From contig JAGWMJ010000002.1 of the NCBI GenBank assembly GCA_028871815.1, positions 62,001 through 126,000 on the forward strand: a stretch of 64,000 nucleotides of DNA, in the 5' to 3' direction. Source of the DNA: Armatimonadota bacterium (GTDB taxonomy: Bacteria > Armatimonadota > Chthonomonadetes > Chthonomonadales > Chthonomonadaceae). The position numbers were made by a program, and so were the translations under genes. Every line of letters begins with the position of its first letter. Position 1 is the stretch's first letter. This document shows, in pieces, positions 26,374 to 35,138 of the stretch. The notes under the pieces were generated by a model. It saw nothing but the letters and a program-made list of their open reading frames with translations. It did not search any database and was not told the origin of the DNA.

Positions 26374-27461
26374 TTCAAGCAGTCGGCCACGGATCGGGCA
26401 ATATGCCATCCAAGGACAGGCGGGACGGCATTTCCGACCTGCCTTTCCGTCTCGCGCAGTCTTGACTCAAAGATGAATTCGTCGGGAAACGATTGAAACC
26501 GCGCTGCTTCCCTCATCGAAATACGTCGCGGTAAGGAGTAGTGAAACTGAATGTTCCCGTGGCACTCGGCGCGGATGGTATCGGCTGGCCTGTCAGCCTT
26601 GATGCGTCTGTTTCCCTGATCCGGGCTAAGAGCCGCTTTACTCCAGATGTGATTGATTGCCTCAGATTCTTCCATACCTATGAGGTCGCCGATGGCGTCT
26701 TGCGACGTGACCCAGGCCTCTTTGAACATCAGTGGGGCTGGTTTGCTGAACGGACGCACCGCCGGCAGAGTGCCGACGATAAAAACGCGCTCCCTCATCT
26801 GCGGCACGCCATATTCTGCCGCGAGGTAAAGGCCGTACGACACGTTGTAGCCAATATCCTCGAATGCCGAAATGATCGCCTTTAGCGAATCCGCGTTGTA
26901 TTTCAGTAGCAAACCTTTTACGTTCTCGGCGACAAAGACCTGCGGTTTCAACCGGGTGACCGCTTCGACCATCGCCCGGTAGAGACCGCTTCGCACGCCC
27001 GCGACGCCCGCCCTTTTGCCGTTAATTGAAATGTCTTGGCAAGGGAAACCGCCAATTACGACGTCAGCCCGTTCGGGCATTGACGACATGGATTCCCAGA
27101 CGTCGCCGCACACGATATGATCCGCGAGATTTCTGCGGTACGTGTTGCAGGCGTTTGGATTAACATCGTTGGCCCATTTGATTTCAAACGGCAGTGCATC
27201 ATATTCGCGTCCAAGGAATTGAAATCCGCCGGTAAAGCCGAGATCTAGGCCACCGCAACCCGAAAAGAGCGAGACAACGGAATGTAAGCGCGACAGATGG
27301 GCCTGCGCCGATGACAGATCTTCGCGTATGTCCGCAACGTCCGTCATGTAATCAGGCGCGTTGCCTGCGATTCCGCTGGAGCTTGGTTCTATCCGCTGTC
27401 CGACCCCGTAGGCGCTTCTTCTTTCCGCCACGACGCGGCTGTTTAACCCAGTGAAGATCAT
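26370..27461 (-). CDS. DNA (cytosine-5) methyltransferase
   Basis: The 363-residue enzyme shows motif I VVSLFSGCGGLDLGF (from residue 62), motif IV GGFPCQDISINGKRAG with catalytic C141, motif VI AENVKGLLL, motif VIII PQMRERVFIVGT, and motif X ERQVGNAVPPVLGWHIA. The target-recognition region (about 240-320) is short, as in type II mono-specific enzymes. ATG 27461 has the ribosome site AGGAG at good spacing; motif I is unusually far in, giving a 60-residue leader of no known family. An alternative start is at 27347. It overlaps the restriction gene by 4 bp and follows a dead transposase whose frame runs into this ATG. Confidence 0.95.
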   Translation of the reverse strand: MIFTGLNSRVVAERRSAYGVGQRIEPSSSGIAGNAPDYMTDVADIREDLSSAQAHLSRLHSVVSLFSGCGGLDLGFTGGFQFLGREYDALPFEIKWANDVNPNACNTYRRNLADHIVCGDVWESMSSMPERADVVIGGFPCQDISINGKRAGVAGVRSGLYRAMVEAVTRLKPQVFVAENVKGLLLKYNADSLKAIISAFEDIGYNVSYGLYLAAEYGVPQMRERVFIVGTLPAVRPFSKPAPLMFKEAWVTSQDAIGDLIGMEESEAINHIWSKAALSPDQGNRRIKADRPADTIRAECHGNIQFHYSLPRRISMREAARFQSFPDEFIFESRLRETERQVGNAVPPVLGWHIARSVADCLK

Positions 27462-28420
27462 GCTGGTGCTCCTGGCTGATTGAGGTCTGCCTGCGTGCCT
27501 GTCAGTTGCTTATTAGGTGAGTCTTTTACCCGAACTTTCCGGGTAACGGTTCGAAACCGATCGGAATCTTTGCCCTTGCACTGATTGAACCTGAACGTCT
27601 ATTCGTCCAGATAACGGTTATGACGGAATGGCGCGACCGAAACGTACGAGCGGGATAGAGTCAGCTGCAGGAGCGACCAGACGTTTTTCATTCCGTTAGT
27701 GTGAACGCTGCCATCAACGTAGCTGACCGCGTGGTCGATTATGCGGTGCCGGTGGGTCTCACCGAGCCCGTCGTAGGACTTGAGCGCGTTAGTGAAGAAC
27801 CCGCGACCCGGAATGGGGTTGTTCTTGGTGACGGCCCGAAGGTTCTTCTTCGTACGTCGGCAGACGTGCCGACGCTTGCCCTCACGGTTTCGCTCCAGCA
27901 TTCCGAACGCCGCGGCTTTGCCCTTGCCGCCGGTACCGGTGATCTTTGCGTCCCTTACCTGCTTGTGCATATTGCGAGCCTTGCTACCGGTGTAGGTTTC
28001 GTCGGCTTCGGCCCAGTCACCCAGCTTTTCAAGTGATCCATTCTGAACCGCGAGGCGAATCCGATGGAGCATGAACCACCCGGTATCCTGCGTGACGCCC
28101 AGCGCCCGGTGAATCCCATAGGTGCTAATCCCATTCATCGCGTGCACGATCAGCCACACAGCAATGACACGCTTGTCAAGGCTCGGAGGCGAGTCCTCGA
28201 GGATTGAGCCGGACTTTGCGGTGAGTTGCCTCTTGCCGTGTCGCTTCGAACAGTCAGAGCAATTCACGCCCGGAAGGTAGGTAACCGCGGTCGAAGCGCA
28301 CATTGGGCACACAACGCCCTTTGGCCCGCGTCGAGAAACGACGTACTCCAACCAGTCCTCTGGCCCGCGGAGATACTCGACTGCTTCCGTCAACGTTACC
28401 GGTGTTTTACTCATGGACAT
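27458..28420 (-). pseudogene. IS1595/ISXO2-like transposase, inactivated
   Basis: The frame from ATG 28420 has the family zinc ribbon (C38-x2-C41, C54-x2-C57) and the DDE-type domain: EADETYTGSKARNMHK (D140 present), FFTNALKSYDGL where the second catalytic Asp is Asn211, HTNGMKNVWSLLQ where family Glu and Lys are Lys245 and Gln252, and YVSVAPFRHNRYLDE. There a TAG stop (27599-27601) replaces the Gln expected in RYLDEQxFRFN. After it the family tail continues in frame (TFRFNQCKGKDSDRF, NKQLTG) to TGA 27458-27460, which overlaps the methyltransferase ATG. No terminal inverted repeats were found. It is a relic, or less likely a catalytically dead, domesticated protein. Confidence 0.85.
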
Positions 28421-28638
28421 AGTGCAGATCAGTGAGGGTGATTTGTCAAATATGCGTCGGCTCCAATCTGGTCCAACCCGCGATCTTCGTGCAGCGGCGG
28501 TGATGACCGGCGGTTCCGTGAGGCGCGTGTGGCTTAGGTCCGTTAGGCCCCCGTGGCGCAACCTGTGCGAGCGCATTTCCTCGATGCGTCTCATTGTGGT
28601 CAACCAGTCGAACCGTCGGAGACCTCCCAGCGCGGCAG

Positions 28639-29577
28639 CTATGCAGCATATCCTTCGTCAATGTCGTCAGCAAAGCAGTGTAGCGAGTCGAATCGCGCGC
28701 GTACGCAAGCGGCGTAGATTGTAGCGTCCCGTGCGTCTACACTGCCAGCCGCCCGTCCGCGCTGGTTCTCAAGGAACGCTGCAAGCCACGCGACAGGGTG
28801 TTCCAGTTCGTCGTACACCTTCTTGATCGGGCCGTACGCGTCCAGACGTATTCCGCGTCGCAAGAGCGCCGCCTCAAACTCTCGCAGGAAGCGCCGCAGC
28901 TCCGCGATAGCAGCCAAGCCGACGCCCACGCGAGCTGGCGTCACGTCCCGCGTTGCCTTGGCAACGTTTGCCGACTGATACGGTGCGGCGCTGAAGATGG
29001 CTGCGAGGCTTTTGTCCGCGAACTGCGTTCGATGCGCTTTATCGAGTGCCTCCAACTCGCCCAAGAGCGCTTTCAGGATGTCGCCGATGGCCTCCGCTTG
29101 CTGTGCGATCAAGTCCTTCAGATCGACCTCGTCGAGCTTGTCGCTGGCGCGGCCGCCGCTCGACATGAGCACGAAGCCACCGTAGTGAAGAGTGTCCCGG
29201 GAGATGAAGTGAACGGTCGTAGGCTTCGGGCGGTCGCGCTTCGTCGGATGCCCGGTGCTGGCGTTCCGGATATCGCGGATGTTTCTAAGCGCTTTGTTTG
29301 CCCGACCGCCGTCGGTTAGGCCGAGAGCTTCAGCCAAGTGTTTGGCGGCGTCCTGCTGCAGGATTAGGGCCTGGAGCACGCCGTACGTAGCGATATACGA
29401 TGCACCCAGCGAGCTACCGCATTCCTGGGTCGCATAGGCCGCTACTGCTTCCTCGGTGTCCTCGAGCACGTCGAGGAAACTGCATAGCTGGTTCCACTTA
29501 GAGCCCTCAATTAACTGTGCACGCTTGCGCTCGTCGTTTACGATGTCGCGGATTGCGCGTACAAGCTCGGATATCAT
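28639..29577 (-). CDS. HEPN-like protein of unknown function, defence-island neighbour
   Basis: The 312-residue, largely helical protein has a segment typical of HEPN domains: a long helix around YIATYGVLQALILQQDAAKHLAEALGL and then LRNIRDIRNASTGHPTKRD, giving R104-N-x4-H110, an R-x5-H motif with the polar residue after Arg seen in HEPN RNases. Two further helical regions follow (about 150-190 and 225-300). Start ATG 29577 has GGAG at proper spacing. It lies next to the restriction-modification genes and a Cas3-like fragment on the same strand. RNase activity and a role in phage defence or toxicity are inferences. Confidence 0.65.
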   Translation of the reverse strand: MISELVRAIRDIVNDERKRAQLIEGSKWNQLCSFLDVLEDTEEAVAAYATQECGSSLGASYIATYGVLQALILQQDAAKHLAEALGLTDGGRANKALRNIRDIRNASTGHPTKRDRPKPTTVHFISRDTLHYGGFVLMSSGGRASDKLDEVDLKDLIAQQAEAIGDILKALLGELEALDKAHRTQFADKSLAAIFSAAPYQSANVAKATRDVTPARVGVGLAAIAELRRFLREFEAALLRRGIRLDAYGPIKKVYDELEHPVAWLAAFLENQRGRAAGSVDARDATIYAACVRARFDSLHCFADDIDEGYAA

Positions 29578-29776
29578 AGAATGAACTCCACGACGCTAAC
29601 TAATGTCGTTAAAGGCCAATCCGTTGCGAAAATAACATTTGCCTAGACTGCCCACACGGGCATGCGTCTGGCCGCGCGTCGCACATCACAGCGGCAGCGA
29701 ACCGGTCTAATCCCCCCGCGCTACACGTACCATCTTTCAGCCGCTTCCTCATAGCGATGCGAGCCTGGGTGCGCGC

Positions 29777-30058
29777 TCATAGCCTTGCGTGTTGTATCCA
29801 CAGCATTGCCGCTTCCTCCTCCATCGCCGTTCTCGGCGGCCTTTCCTTCACCACCGCCTGTATGCCGCGGCACCGCGCCGCCCGAGCCTGCGTCCGTTTC
29901 CCGAGACTCCCCTGCGACGCGAACGCCTCGGCGAAGTTGCGTGCCGCCTCCATCACGTTGGCGGTATGTTCCCGCATGGTTTGCCAGGCACCGTCCGCGC
30001 CCGCGCTGTGTGCGTAATACACGTTGCCGTCCGCCGGGGTTTTATGCTCGTCTGCCAT
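29777..30058 (-). pseudogene. Fragment resembling the N-terminus of CRISPR Cas3 (HD domain)
   Basis: The 93-residue frame begins with GNVYYAHSAGADGAWQTMREH followed by TANVMEAARNFAEAF. This is the layout of the Cas3 HD nuclease N-terminus (YAHS near the start, W, then EH and a helix). After about residue 50 it turns into Arg/Ala-rich sequence and stops; the HD (HDxGK) motif and helicase are missing, although LGKR occurs. A GGAG lies just before the ATG. No other cas gene or CRISPR repeat is in the window. The call rests on pattern likeness only. Confidence 0.5.
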
Positions 30059-30235
30059 GGCTCCAACCGTCTACTCGCCGCTCGCTTACGAATCCGGAAG
30101 CGATTCTGTACTTTATCGCAGCTTCGCCTTGCGCGATTGCGCCGGTACAGTCCGTTGTACCAAGCGCTATATTACCACCCGCCGCACCGTGCCACAATTA
30201 TCCACCGCTTCCGCCCATACAAACCACATTTCACC

Positions 30236-31111
30236 ATGCTGTCATCGCTTCCAAAATACATGCCGGCGGCCGAGGCGGCCCAACTTGCCGCTCGCATCGC
30301 CCACTATGAGGCCCGCTGGTCGCTTCGCTGCGGACCCGCGTTTCCCGATCTCTCGTACCACTATGTGGCGCCCGCAGTGTTGAGCGACGGCTCGGACGCC
30401 GTACTCAAGCTGCGCGGCCCGGGGCAGCAGTGCACCTGCGAAGTTGCCGCGCTGCAGCGTTTCGATGGCCGCGGCGCGGCAAGGCTGCTCCAAGCGGATG
30501 AAGAGGAGGGTGCGCTGCTGCTCGAACGACTCCAGCCCGGCACATTGCTGGTGGAGCTGGTGGAGCAGGGGCGCGATGAGGAGGCGACCTCGATTGCGGC
30601 AGGCGTCATGCAAAAGCTGTGGCGCCGGCCGCCGCCCGAACACCAGTTTCCTACCGTGGCGCAGTGGGCCGGCGCGCTTTCAAAGCTTCGTCCGCACTAT
30701 GGCGGCACCACCGGTCCGTTTCCCCGCGAGCTGGTGGAGGAGGCCGAAACCACATTTGCCGAGCTGACGGCGAATCCCGAGGAGCAGCTCCTTCTGCACG
30801 GCGATGTGCACCACTTCAACATCCTTGCGGCGGGGCGAGAGCCCTGGCTAGCCATCGATCCTCAGGGTGTCATCGGTGAACGAGGCTTTGAACTCGGCCC
30901 GCTGCTGCAGAATCCACGGCCGCTGCCCGCCAGCCTCCTTGCGCGGCGGCTGGATCAACTCTGCGAAGAGCTGCATCTGGATCGCAGCCGCACACGGGCG
31001 TGGGCAATGGCGCAGAGCGTGTTATCTGCGTGGTGGTGCGTGGAGGATGGCGCCGGCTGCGAAGAGGTCGGCATTCTATGCTGCCGGCGGCTTGCGGAAG
31101 TTCCGGCGTAG
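30236..31111 (+). CDS. Aminoglycoside/hydroxyurea phosphotransferase-like kinase
   Basis: The 291-residue protein fits the APH(6)/hydroxyurea-kinase branch of small-molecule kinases. Seen are an N-lobe with DAVLKLRGPG (ATP Lys) and EVAALQRFDGRGAARLL, the LLLERLQPGTLL hinge, the catalytic loop LLHGDVHHFNIL (Asp, His, Asn), and the metal motif AIDPQGVIGERGFELG. It would phosphorylate a hydroxylated small molecule; the natural substrate is unknown and resistance should not be assumed. ATG 30236 is chosen because upstream in-frame sequence (from 29789) is non-conserved and antisense to the Cas3-like fragment. It ends 8 bp from the convergent pirin gene. Confidence 0.88.
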   Translation: MLSSLPKYMPAAEAAQLAARIAHYEARWSLRCGPAFPDLSYHYVAPAVLSDGSDAVLKLRGPGQQCTCEVAALQRFDGRGAARLLQADEEEGALLLERLQPGTLLVELVEQGRDEEATSIAAGVMQKLWRRPPPEHQFPTVAQWAGALSKLRPHYGGTTGPFPRELVEEAETTFAELTANPEEQLLLHGDVHHFNILAAGREPWLAIDPQGVIGERGFELGPLLQNPRPLPASLLARRLDQLCEELHLDRSRTRAWAMAQSVLSAWWCVEDGAGCEEVGILCCRRLAEVPA

Positions 31112-31119
31112 CCTGAACG

Positions 31120-32034
31120 CTAAACCCGCTCCTCCGTGGTCAGAAACTCACCGCTATCCAGCTGCTCGTACGCCTTGCGCAGCTCCTGCTGGGTGTTCAT
31201 AACGATAGGCCCATACCACGCCACGGGTTCCTGCAGCGGCCGGCCCGAAACCAGCAGGAACCGGATGCCCTCATCGCCGGCCTGAACGGTAACCTCGTCG
31301 CCGCTGTCGAACAGCACCAGGGAGCGGTTGTCGGCCTCCGAAGGTGGTTTCACGTCGGCCCAGCCGATCCCTTCGGTTGGCACCGCGAGGGGACCGGAGC
31401 TGTTGCAGAACTTGCCGGAACCTGCGAACACATAGGCAAACGCGTGGCTGGTGGTCTCGACAGGTAGCGTCTTGCGCATGCCGGGCGGTACCGACACATC
31501 CACGTACACCGGATCGGCCGCGATGCCCGTCACCGGGCCGCGCTTGCCCCAAAAGGATCCACATACCAGCCGCGCCTTTGTGCCGTCGTCATCGGTGATC
31601 TCCGGGATTTCCGCGGACTTCACCTCCTGGTACCGTGGCGCCACCATCTTCTGGGAGGATGGCAGGTTCGCCCACAGCTGGAAACCGTGCATCCGTCCGG
31701 CTTCGTCGCCCTTCGGCATCTCCTGGTGGATAATGCCCCGTCCCGCTGTCATCCACTGGATATCGCCAGGCGAGATCGCGCCGCGGTTGCCCATGCTGTC
31801 TCCGTGCTCCACCGTACCCGCGAGCACGTACGTGATCGTCTCGATTCCGCGGTGCGGATGCCACGGAAAGCCAGCCAGATAGTCGTCGGGGTTGTCGTTG
31901 CGGAAGTCGTCCAGCAGCAGAAACGGATCGAAGTCCGACGTGCCGTGGAACCCGAATGCGCGCCGCAGATGTACGCCCGCTCCCTCTAACGTTGGCTGAG
32001 CTTTCACCAGTCGCTTGACAGATCGTAGAGACAC
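31120..32034 (-). CDS. Pirin family protein
   Basis: The 304-residue bicupin has the pirin signature FPWHPHRGIETITYVLAG with metal-binding His residues, DIQWMTAGRGIIHQEMP (further His/Glu ligands), GFQLWANLP, and a C-terminal cupin ending in LLVSGRPLQEPVAWYGPIVMNT. The start is GTG 32034, 6 nt after AAAGGAG; the longer frame from 32121 lacks a ribosome site. Bacterial pirins act as quercetinase-like dioxygenases or protein regulators; the role here is not clear from the neighbours. Confidence 0.93.
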   Translation of the reverse strand: MSLRSVKRLVKAQPTLEGAGVHLRRAFGFHGTSDFDPFLLLDDFRNDNPDDYLAGFPWHPHRGIETITYVLAGTVEHGDSMGNRGAISPGDIQWMTAGRGIIHQEMPKGDEAGRMHGFQLWANLPSSQKMVAPRYQEVKSAEIPEITDDDGTKARLVCGSFWGKRGPVTGIAADPVYVDVSVPPGMRKTLPVETTSHAFAYVFAGSGKFCNSSGPLAVPTEGIGWADVKPPSEADNRSLVLFDSGDEVTVQAGDEGIRFLLVSGRPLQEPVAWYGPIVMNTQQELRKAYEQLDSGEFLTTEERV

Positions 32035-32134
32035 GCCAGGCTCCTTTCGTTCGATGCGGTCGGTTCGCGCGACGCCCTTCGGAGACGCGATGCCGGTTAT
32101 TGCCGGCACGATGCCACGCACGGCCAGGCGGACG

Positions 32135-32611
32135 TCAGTCGCGCTTCAGCAGATCGCCGTATATACCAGGCACGCTGTCTGGTATCGCCGTGGCGCCAAC
32201 GACCTTGGCGTAGAACTCTGTCGGACCGGCCCCGCCGATAATACCGTAGGCGTAACCCATCTCTCTCAGGCCCCACATACAGGCGATCAGGAGCGCGCGA
32301 CCAATTCCTCGACCTCGCTCACTCGCCTTTACGCCGGTCGGACCGAAAAAGTTGCGGCACGTGGCCTCGTAGGCGCCGAAGCCGACCACCTTGCCGCTTT
32401 CGATCGCCACGATCAAGGAAATTGGCTGCCGCGTGTAACAGGTGGTTACCTCATCCGCCCACCCAAGGCCAAACTCGTCCAGGATGAATTGACGCACGGC
32501 CGTCATCTCGAACGGGTTTGCGCGGCGGAGAAGCACGCCCTGAGCGCGCATCGCGGAGACCTCCGGTTCATAGGGTGGTAGCTTGAGCAGTTGGACCAGC
32601 ATGTCGGGCAT
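32135..32611 (-). CDS. GNAT-family N-acetyltransferase
   Basis: The 158-residue protein has the GNAT core: VAIESGKVVGFGAYEA (beta 4), then the acetyl-CoA loop ERGRGIGRALLIACMWGLREMGYAYGIIGG and the C-terminal AGPTEFYAKVVGATAIPDS. ATG 32611 lies 8 nt behind GGGAG; an ATG two codons upstream is too close to it. Substrate unknown. It is on the same strand as pirin, 100 bp upstream of it, with a small TGCCGG/CCGGCA inverted repeat (32090-32107) in between. Confidence 0.85.
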   Translation of the reverse strand: MPDMLVQLLKLPPYEPEVSAMRAQGVLLRRANPFEMTAVRQFILDEFGLGWADEVTTCYTRQPISLIVAIESGKVVGFGAYEATCRNFFGPTGVKASERGRGIGRALLIACMWGLREMGYAYGIIGGAGPTEFYAKVVGATAIPDSVPGIYGDLLKRD

Positions 32612-32841
32612 TTGCATCGCTCCCGGAAACAGCCGTGTAGCTCTCGTGTTTCGCGCTCGCACGCTGCGTTTCCTGTTTGGCACGGCAGAAGCGGCTGCGC
32701 CGGCTGGCCGGCGTGGCAATGGCCGTCGTCATGCTGGAAGGTGAATTCACTCGTTCCGAAGGAAGACGCGCCACGAAGTCCGAACAGTGTTCTACGGTCG
32801 CCTGTTTGGAATAACCTGGGCGGCCAGCCAGGAGCTCTTCG

Positions 32842-33915
32842 ATGCCCAACCCACTGCTTCGCTACGCGATTATCGGCACCGGCCGCCCGAACGGTACGCC
32901 CGGGGCGACCGGATTCGGTATGGCCCACACCCACCTTCCAGCGTTTCTCTCCACCGGTCGGGTGGAGCTGGTGGCGATTGCCGATATCAATCAGGATCCC
33001 CGCGATCACTTCCTGGAGCTCCACAAAAGCGAAGCTCCAGGCTACGCCGACTACGCCGAGATGCTGGCGCGCGAGCGGCCCGACGTGGTCAGCATCTGCC
33101 TGTGGCCGCACCTGCACGCCGATGCGGTGGTTGCCTGCGCCGCCGCCGGCGTTAAGGCGATCCACTGCGAAAAGCCCATGGCTACCAAATGGGCCGACTG
33201 CAAGCGGATGAAGGCCGCCGCAGATGACGCAGGGGCGTACCTAACCTTTGGTCATCAGCGCCGCCACATCCGTATGTTCCAGCAGGTGCGTAAAGATATT
33301 GTCGGCGGCGCCATCGGCGAGTTAGTGATGATTGAGGCGCAGGTTGGCGATCTGTTCGACTGGGGAACCCACTGGCTGGACATGATGCAGTGGTACAACG
33401 GTGAAGCGGAGCCGGAGTGGGTAATCGGACAGATCGACAGCTGGAAGGGACGGACGATCTTTGGCGCTGACGTGGAAGACCAGGCGCTTGCCCACTATAA
33501 GTGGAAGAACGGCGTTCGCGGGCTGCTTGTGTGTGGCTATGAAGCCGGCATCGGCTGCGCGCACCGCATCTGCGGCGTCGACGGAGTCATCGAGGTCGTC
33601 AACGAGCGGAAGTACCGTTTGATGAACGGCAGTGCCTCCGGCTGGCAGACCCACGAAGTACCGCAGGGCGAACTCGGCGATCATCAGCTGTCAGCGCGCG
33701 ATGTCATCCGCCAACTGGATGAACCGGGTCATAAATCGATCCTCTCCGCCGACAATGTCATCAAGCATACGGAGCTGATTTTCGGCACCTGGTACTCCAG
33801 TAAAGCACGCAAGCGAGTCGATTTCCCGCTCGAAGTGGATGGAAACGCCCTGGAGGAGATGCTGGCCGACCATGAGGTAGGGCCGGACCGTGACCGGAGC
33901 CCCTTGCTGGGCTAG
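32842..33915 (+). CDS. Gfo/Idh/MocA-family oxidoreductase
   Basis: The 357-residue protein has an N-terminal Rossmann part (YAIIGTGRPNG, then VELVAIADIN) with an unusual insertion PNGTPGATGFGMAHTH after the glycine loop. The family motif CEKPMATKWADC holds the conserved EKP Lys, and GDLFDWGTHWLDMMQWY carries the usual active-site His/Asp region. The C-terminal part is the beta-sheet substrate domain. The ribosome site AGGAG is 7 nt before ATG 32842. It likely oxidises or reduces a sugar or inositol derivative with NAD(P). The channel gene follows 23 bp later on the same strand. Confidence 0.92.
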   Translation: MPNPLLRYAIIGTGRPNGTPGATGFGMAHTHLPAFLSTGRVELVAIADINQDPRDHFLELHKSEAPGYADYAEMLARERPDVVSICLWPHLHADAVVACAAAGVKAIHCEKPMATKWADCKRMKAAADDAGAYLTFGHQRRHIRMFQQVRKDIVGGAIGELVMIEAQVGDLFDWGTHWLDMMQWYNGEAEPEWVIGQIDSWKGRTIFGADVEDQALAHYKWKNGVRGLLVCGYEAGIGCAHRICGVDGVIEVVNERKYRLMNGSASGWQTHEVPQGELGDHQLSARDVIRQLDEPGHKSILSADNVIKHTELIFGTWYSSKARKRVDFPLEVDGNALEEMLADHEVGPDRDRSPLLG

Positions 33916-33938
33916 ACACGCCCTGGCGCACCAAAACC

Positions 33939-35063
33939 ATGTTGAACTCACTCTGGCACGGCTTCGTAGCCCTCGTCGGCCTCTGGCTCTGCATCGTGGT
34001 GGCGCGCGACGTTTTCGAATCGATCATCCTGCCACGCACCGTGGCGCGGCCATTCAAGCTCACGTCGGCTTTCTACCGCGTATTCTCCGCCATCACCAGG
34101 TCGATTGCCAGGCGCTGGAAGGCGACGCGCGGACCCCTGTTGGCGGCATTCGGTCCGATCTCCACCATCATACTGCTCGGAATCTGGGCAGTAGGCGTGA
34201 TGACAGGCTTTGCCTTCATGCATTGGGGGATGCGGTCACGATTCTCCAGCGCCCCCGCCAACCTGGCGGAATGCTTTTACGTCAGCGGCACCACGGTCTT
34301 TACGCTCGGCCTCGGCGACGTAGCGCCCGTAAGCCCAGTCGCGCGGGCTATCACCGTGGTTGAAGCTGGCATGGGCCTGGGCCTGCTCGCCATTGTGATC
34401 GGCTACATCCCCGTGATGTATCAGGCATTCTCGCGGCGTGAAGCCGGCATCTCTGCCCTGGATGCCCGCGCGGGTTCGCCGCCAACCGCGTGTGAACTGC
34501 TGCGCCGGTTCATCCGATCAGGAGACCCCAACGCATTCCTTGCACTGCTGCTCGATCTGGAAAAGTGGTGCGCCGACCTTATGGAGAGCCACATCTCCTA
34601 TCCGGTGCTCTGCGCTTATCGTTCGCAGCACGACCGCCAGTCGTGGGTGGCGTCGCTCACAGCGATGCTGGATGCCTGTGCGCTGCTGAAAAGTGGCGTC
34701 GAAAACGATGCCGAGTGGACGCAGCCGCTGAAGTGGCGAGCCCACCTTTTCTTCGCAATGGCGCGCCATTGCGTCATCGATCTTGTGCTGGTCATCGGAA
34801 ACTCGCCCCGCGCTATGGAGGGAGACCGCCTTCCGGCCGACCAACTGGCCGAACTTCGTGGCCGCCTGGCAGAAGCCGGCCTCATATTGGCCTCCGGCGC
34901 CGAGGCCGACGATCGCCTGCTGCAACTGCGCCGCCAATACGAGCCGTATGTCCATGCACTGGCTATCAGCAACGTCATGGAGCTGCCGCCGTTCATGCTG
35001 GCGGATAACGCCGGCGATAACTGGGAAGTCGCCGCATGGGATGCAAAGCACTTTGCGGCCTGA
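33939..35063 (+). CDS. Two-TM potassium-channel-like membrane protein
   Basis: The 374-residue protein has a first membrane helix at the N-terminus (about 5-24), then an ion-channel module: helix near 70-95, pore loop with filter SGTTVFTLGLGDVAP, and a final helix near 125-150 (AITVVEAGMGLGLLAIVIGYIPV). TLGLGD corresponds to the TVGYGD filter of K+ channels with Val to Leu and Tyr to Leu changes, so K+ selectivity is uncertain. A cytoplasmic, helical domain of about 210 residues with no recognised fold follows. It may be co-transcribed with the oxidoreductase 23 bp upstream. Confidence 0.83.
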   Translation: MLNSLWHGFVALVGLWLCIVVARDVFESIILPRTVARPFKLTSAFYRVFSAITRSIARRWKATRGPLLAAFGPISTIILLGIWAVGVMTGFAFMHWGMRSRFSSAPANLAECFYVSGTTVFTLGLGDVAPVSPVARAITVVEAGMGLGLLAIVIGYIPVMYQAFSRREAGISALDARAGSPPTACELLRRFIRSGDPNAFLALLLDLEKWCADLMESHISYPVLCAYRSQHDRQSWVASLTAMLDACALLKSGVENDAEWTQPLKWRAHLFFAMARHCVIDLVLVIGNSPRAMEGDRLPADQLAELRGRLAEAGLILASGAEADDRLLQLRRQYEPYVHALAISNVMELPPFMLADNAGDNWEVAAWDAKHFAA

Positions 35064-35138
35064 CCCTCCCGCTCGGCCCGGGATACGCGGCAGACGTTAC
35101 CGTTCGCACGGCCGCGCGCACCCCATATCCGTTCCCAG

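Noticed and set aside
27462-28640. Complete insertion sequence with terminal inverted repeats
   Set aside because: No matching ends or target duplication seen; the transposase frame runs directly into the methyltransferase gene.
29578-30235. CRISPR array near the Cas3-like fragment
   Set aside because: No repeated units of 24-37 bp with spacers were found on either side.
29789-30235. N-terminal extension of the kinase at 30236
   Set aside because: Arg/Cys-rich, antisense to the Cas3-like fragment and absent from the kinase family.
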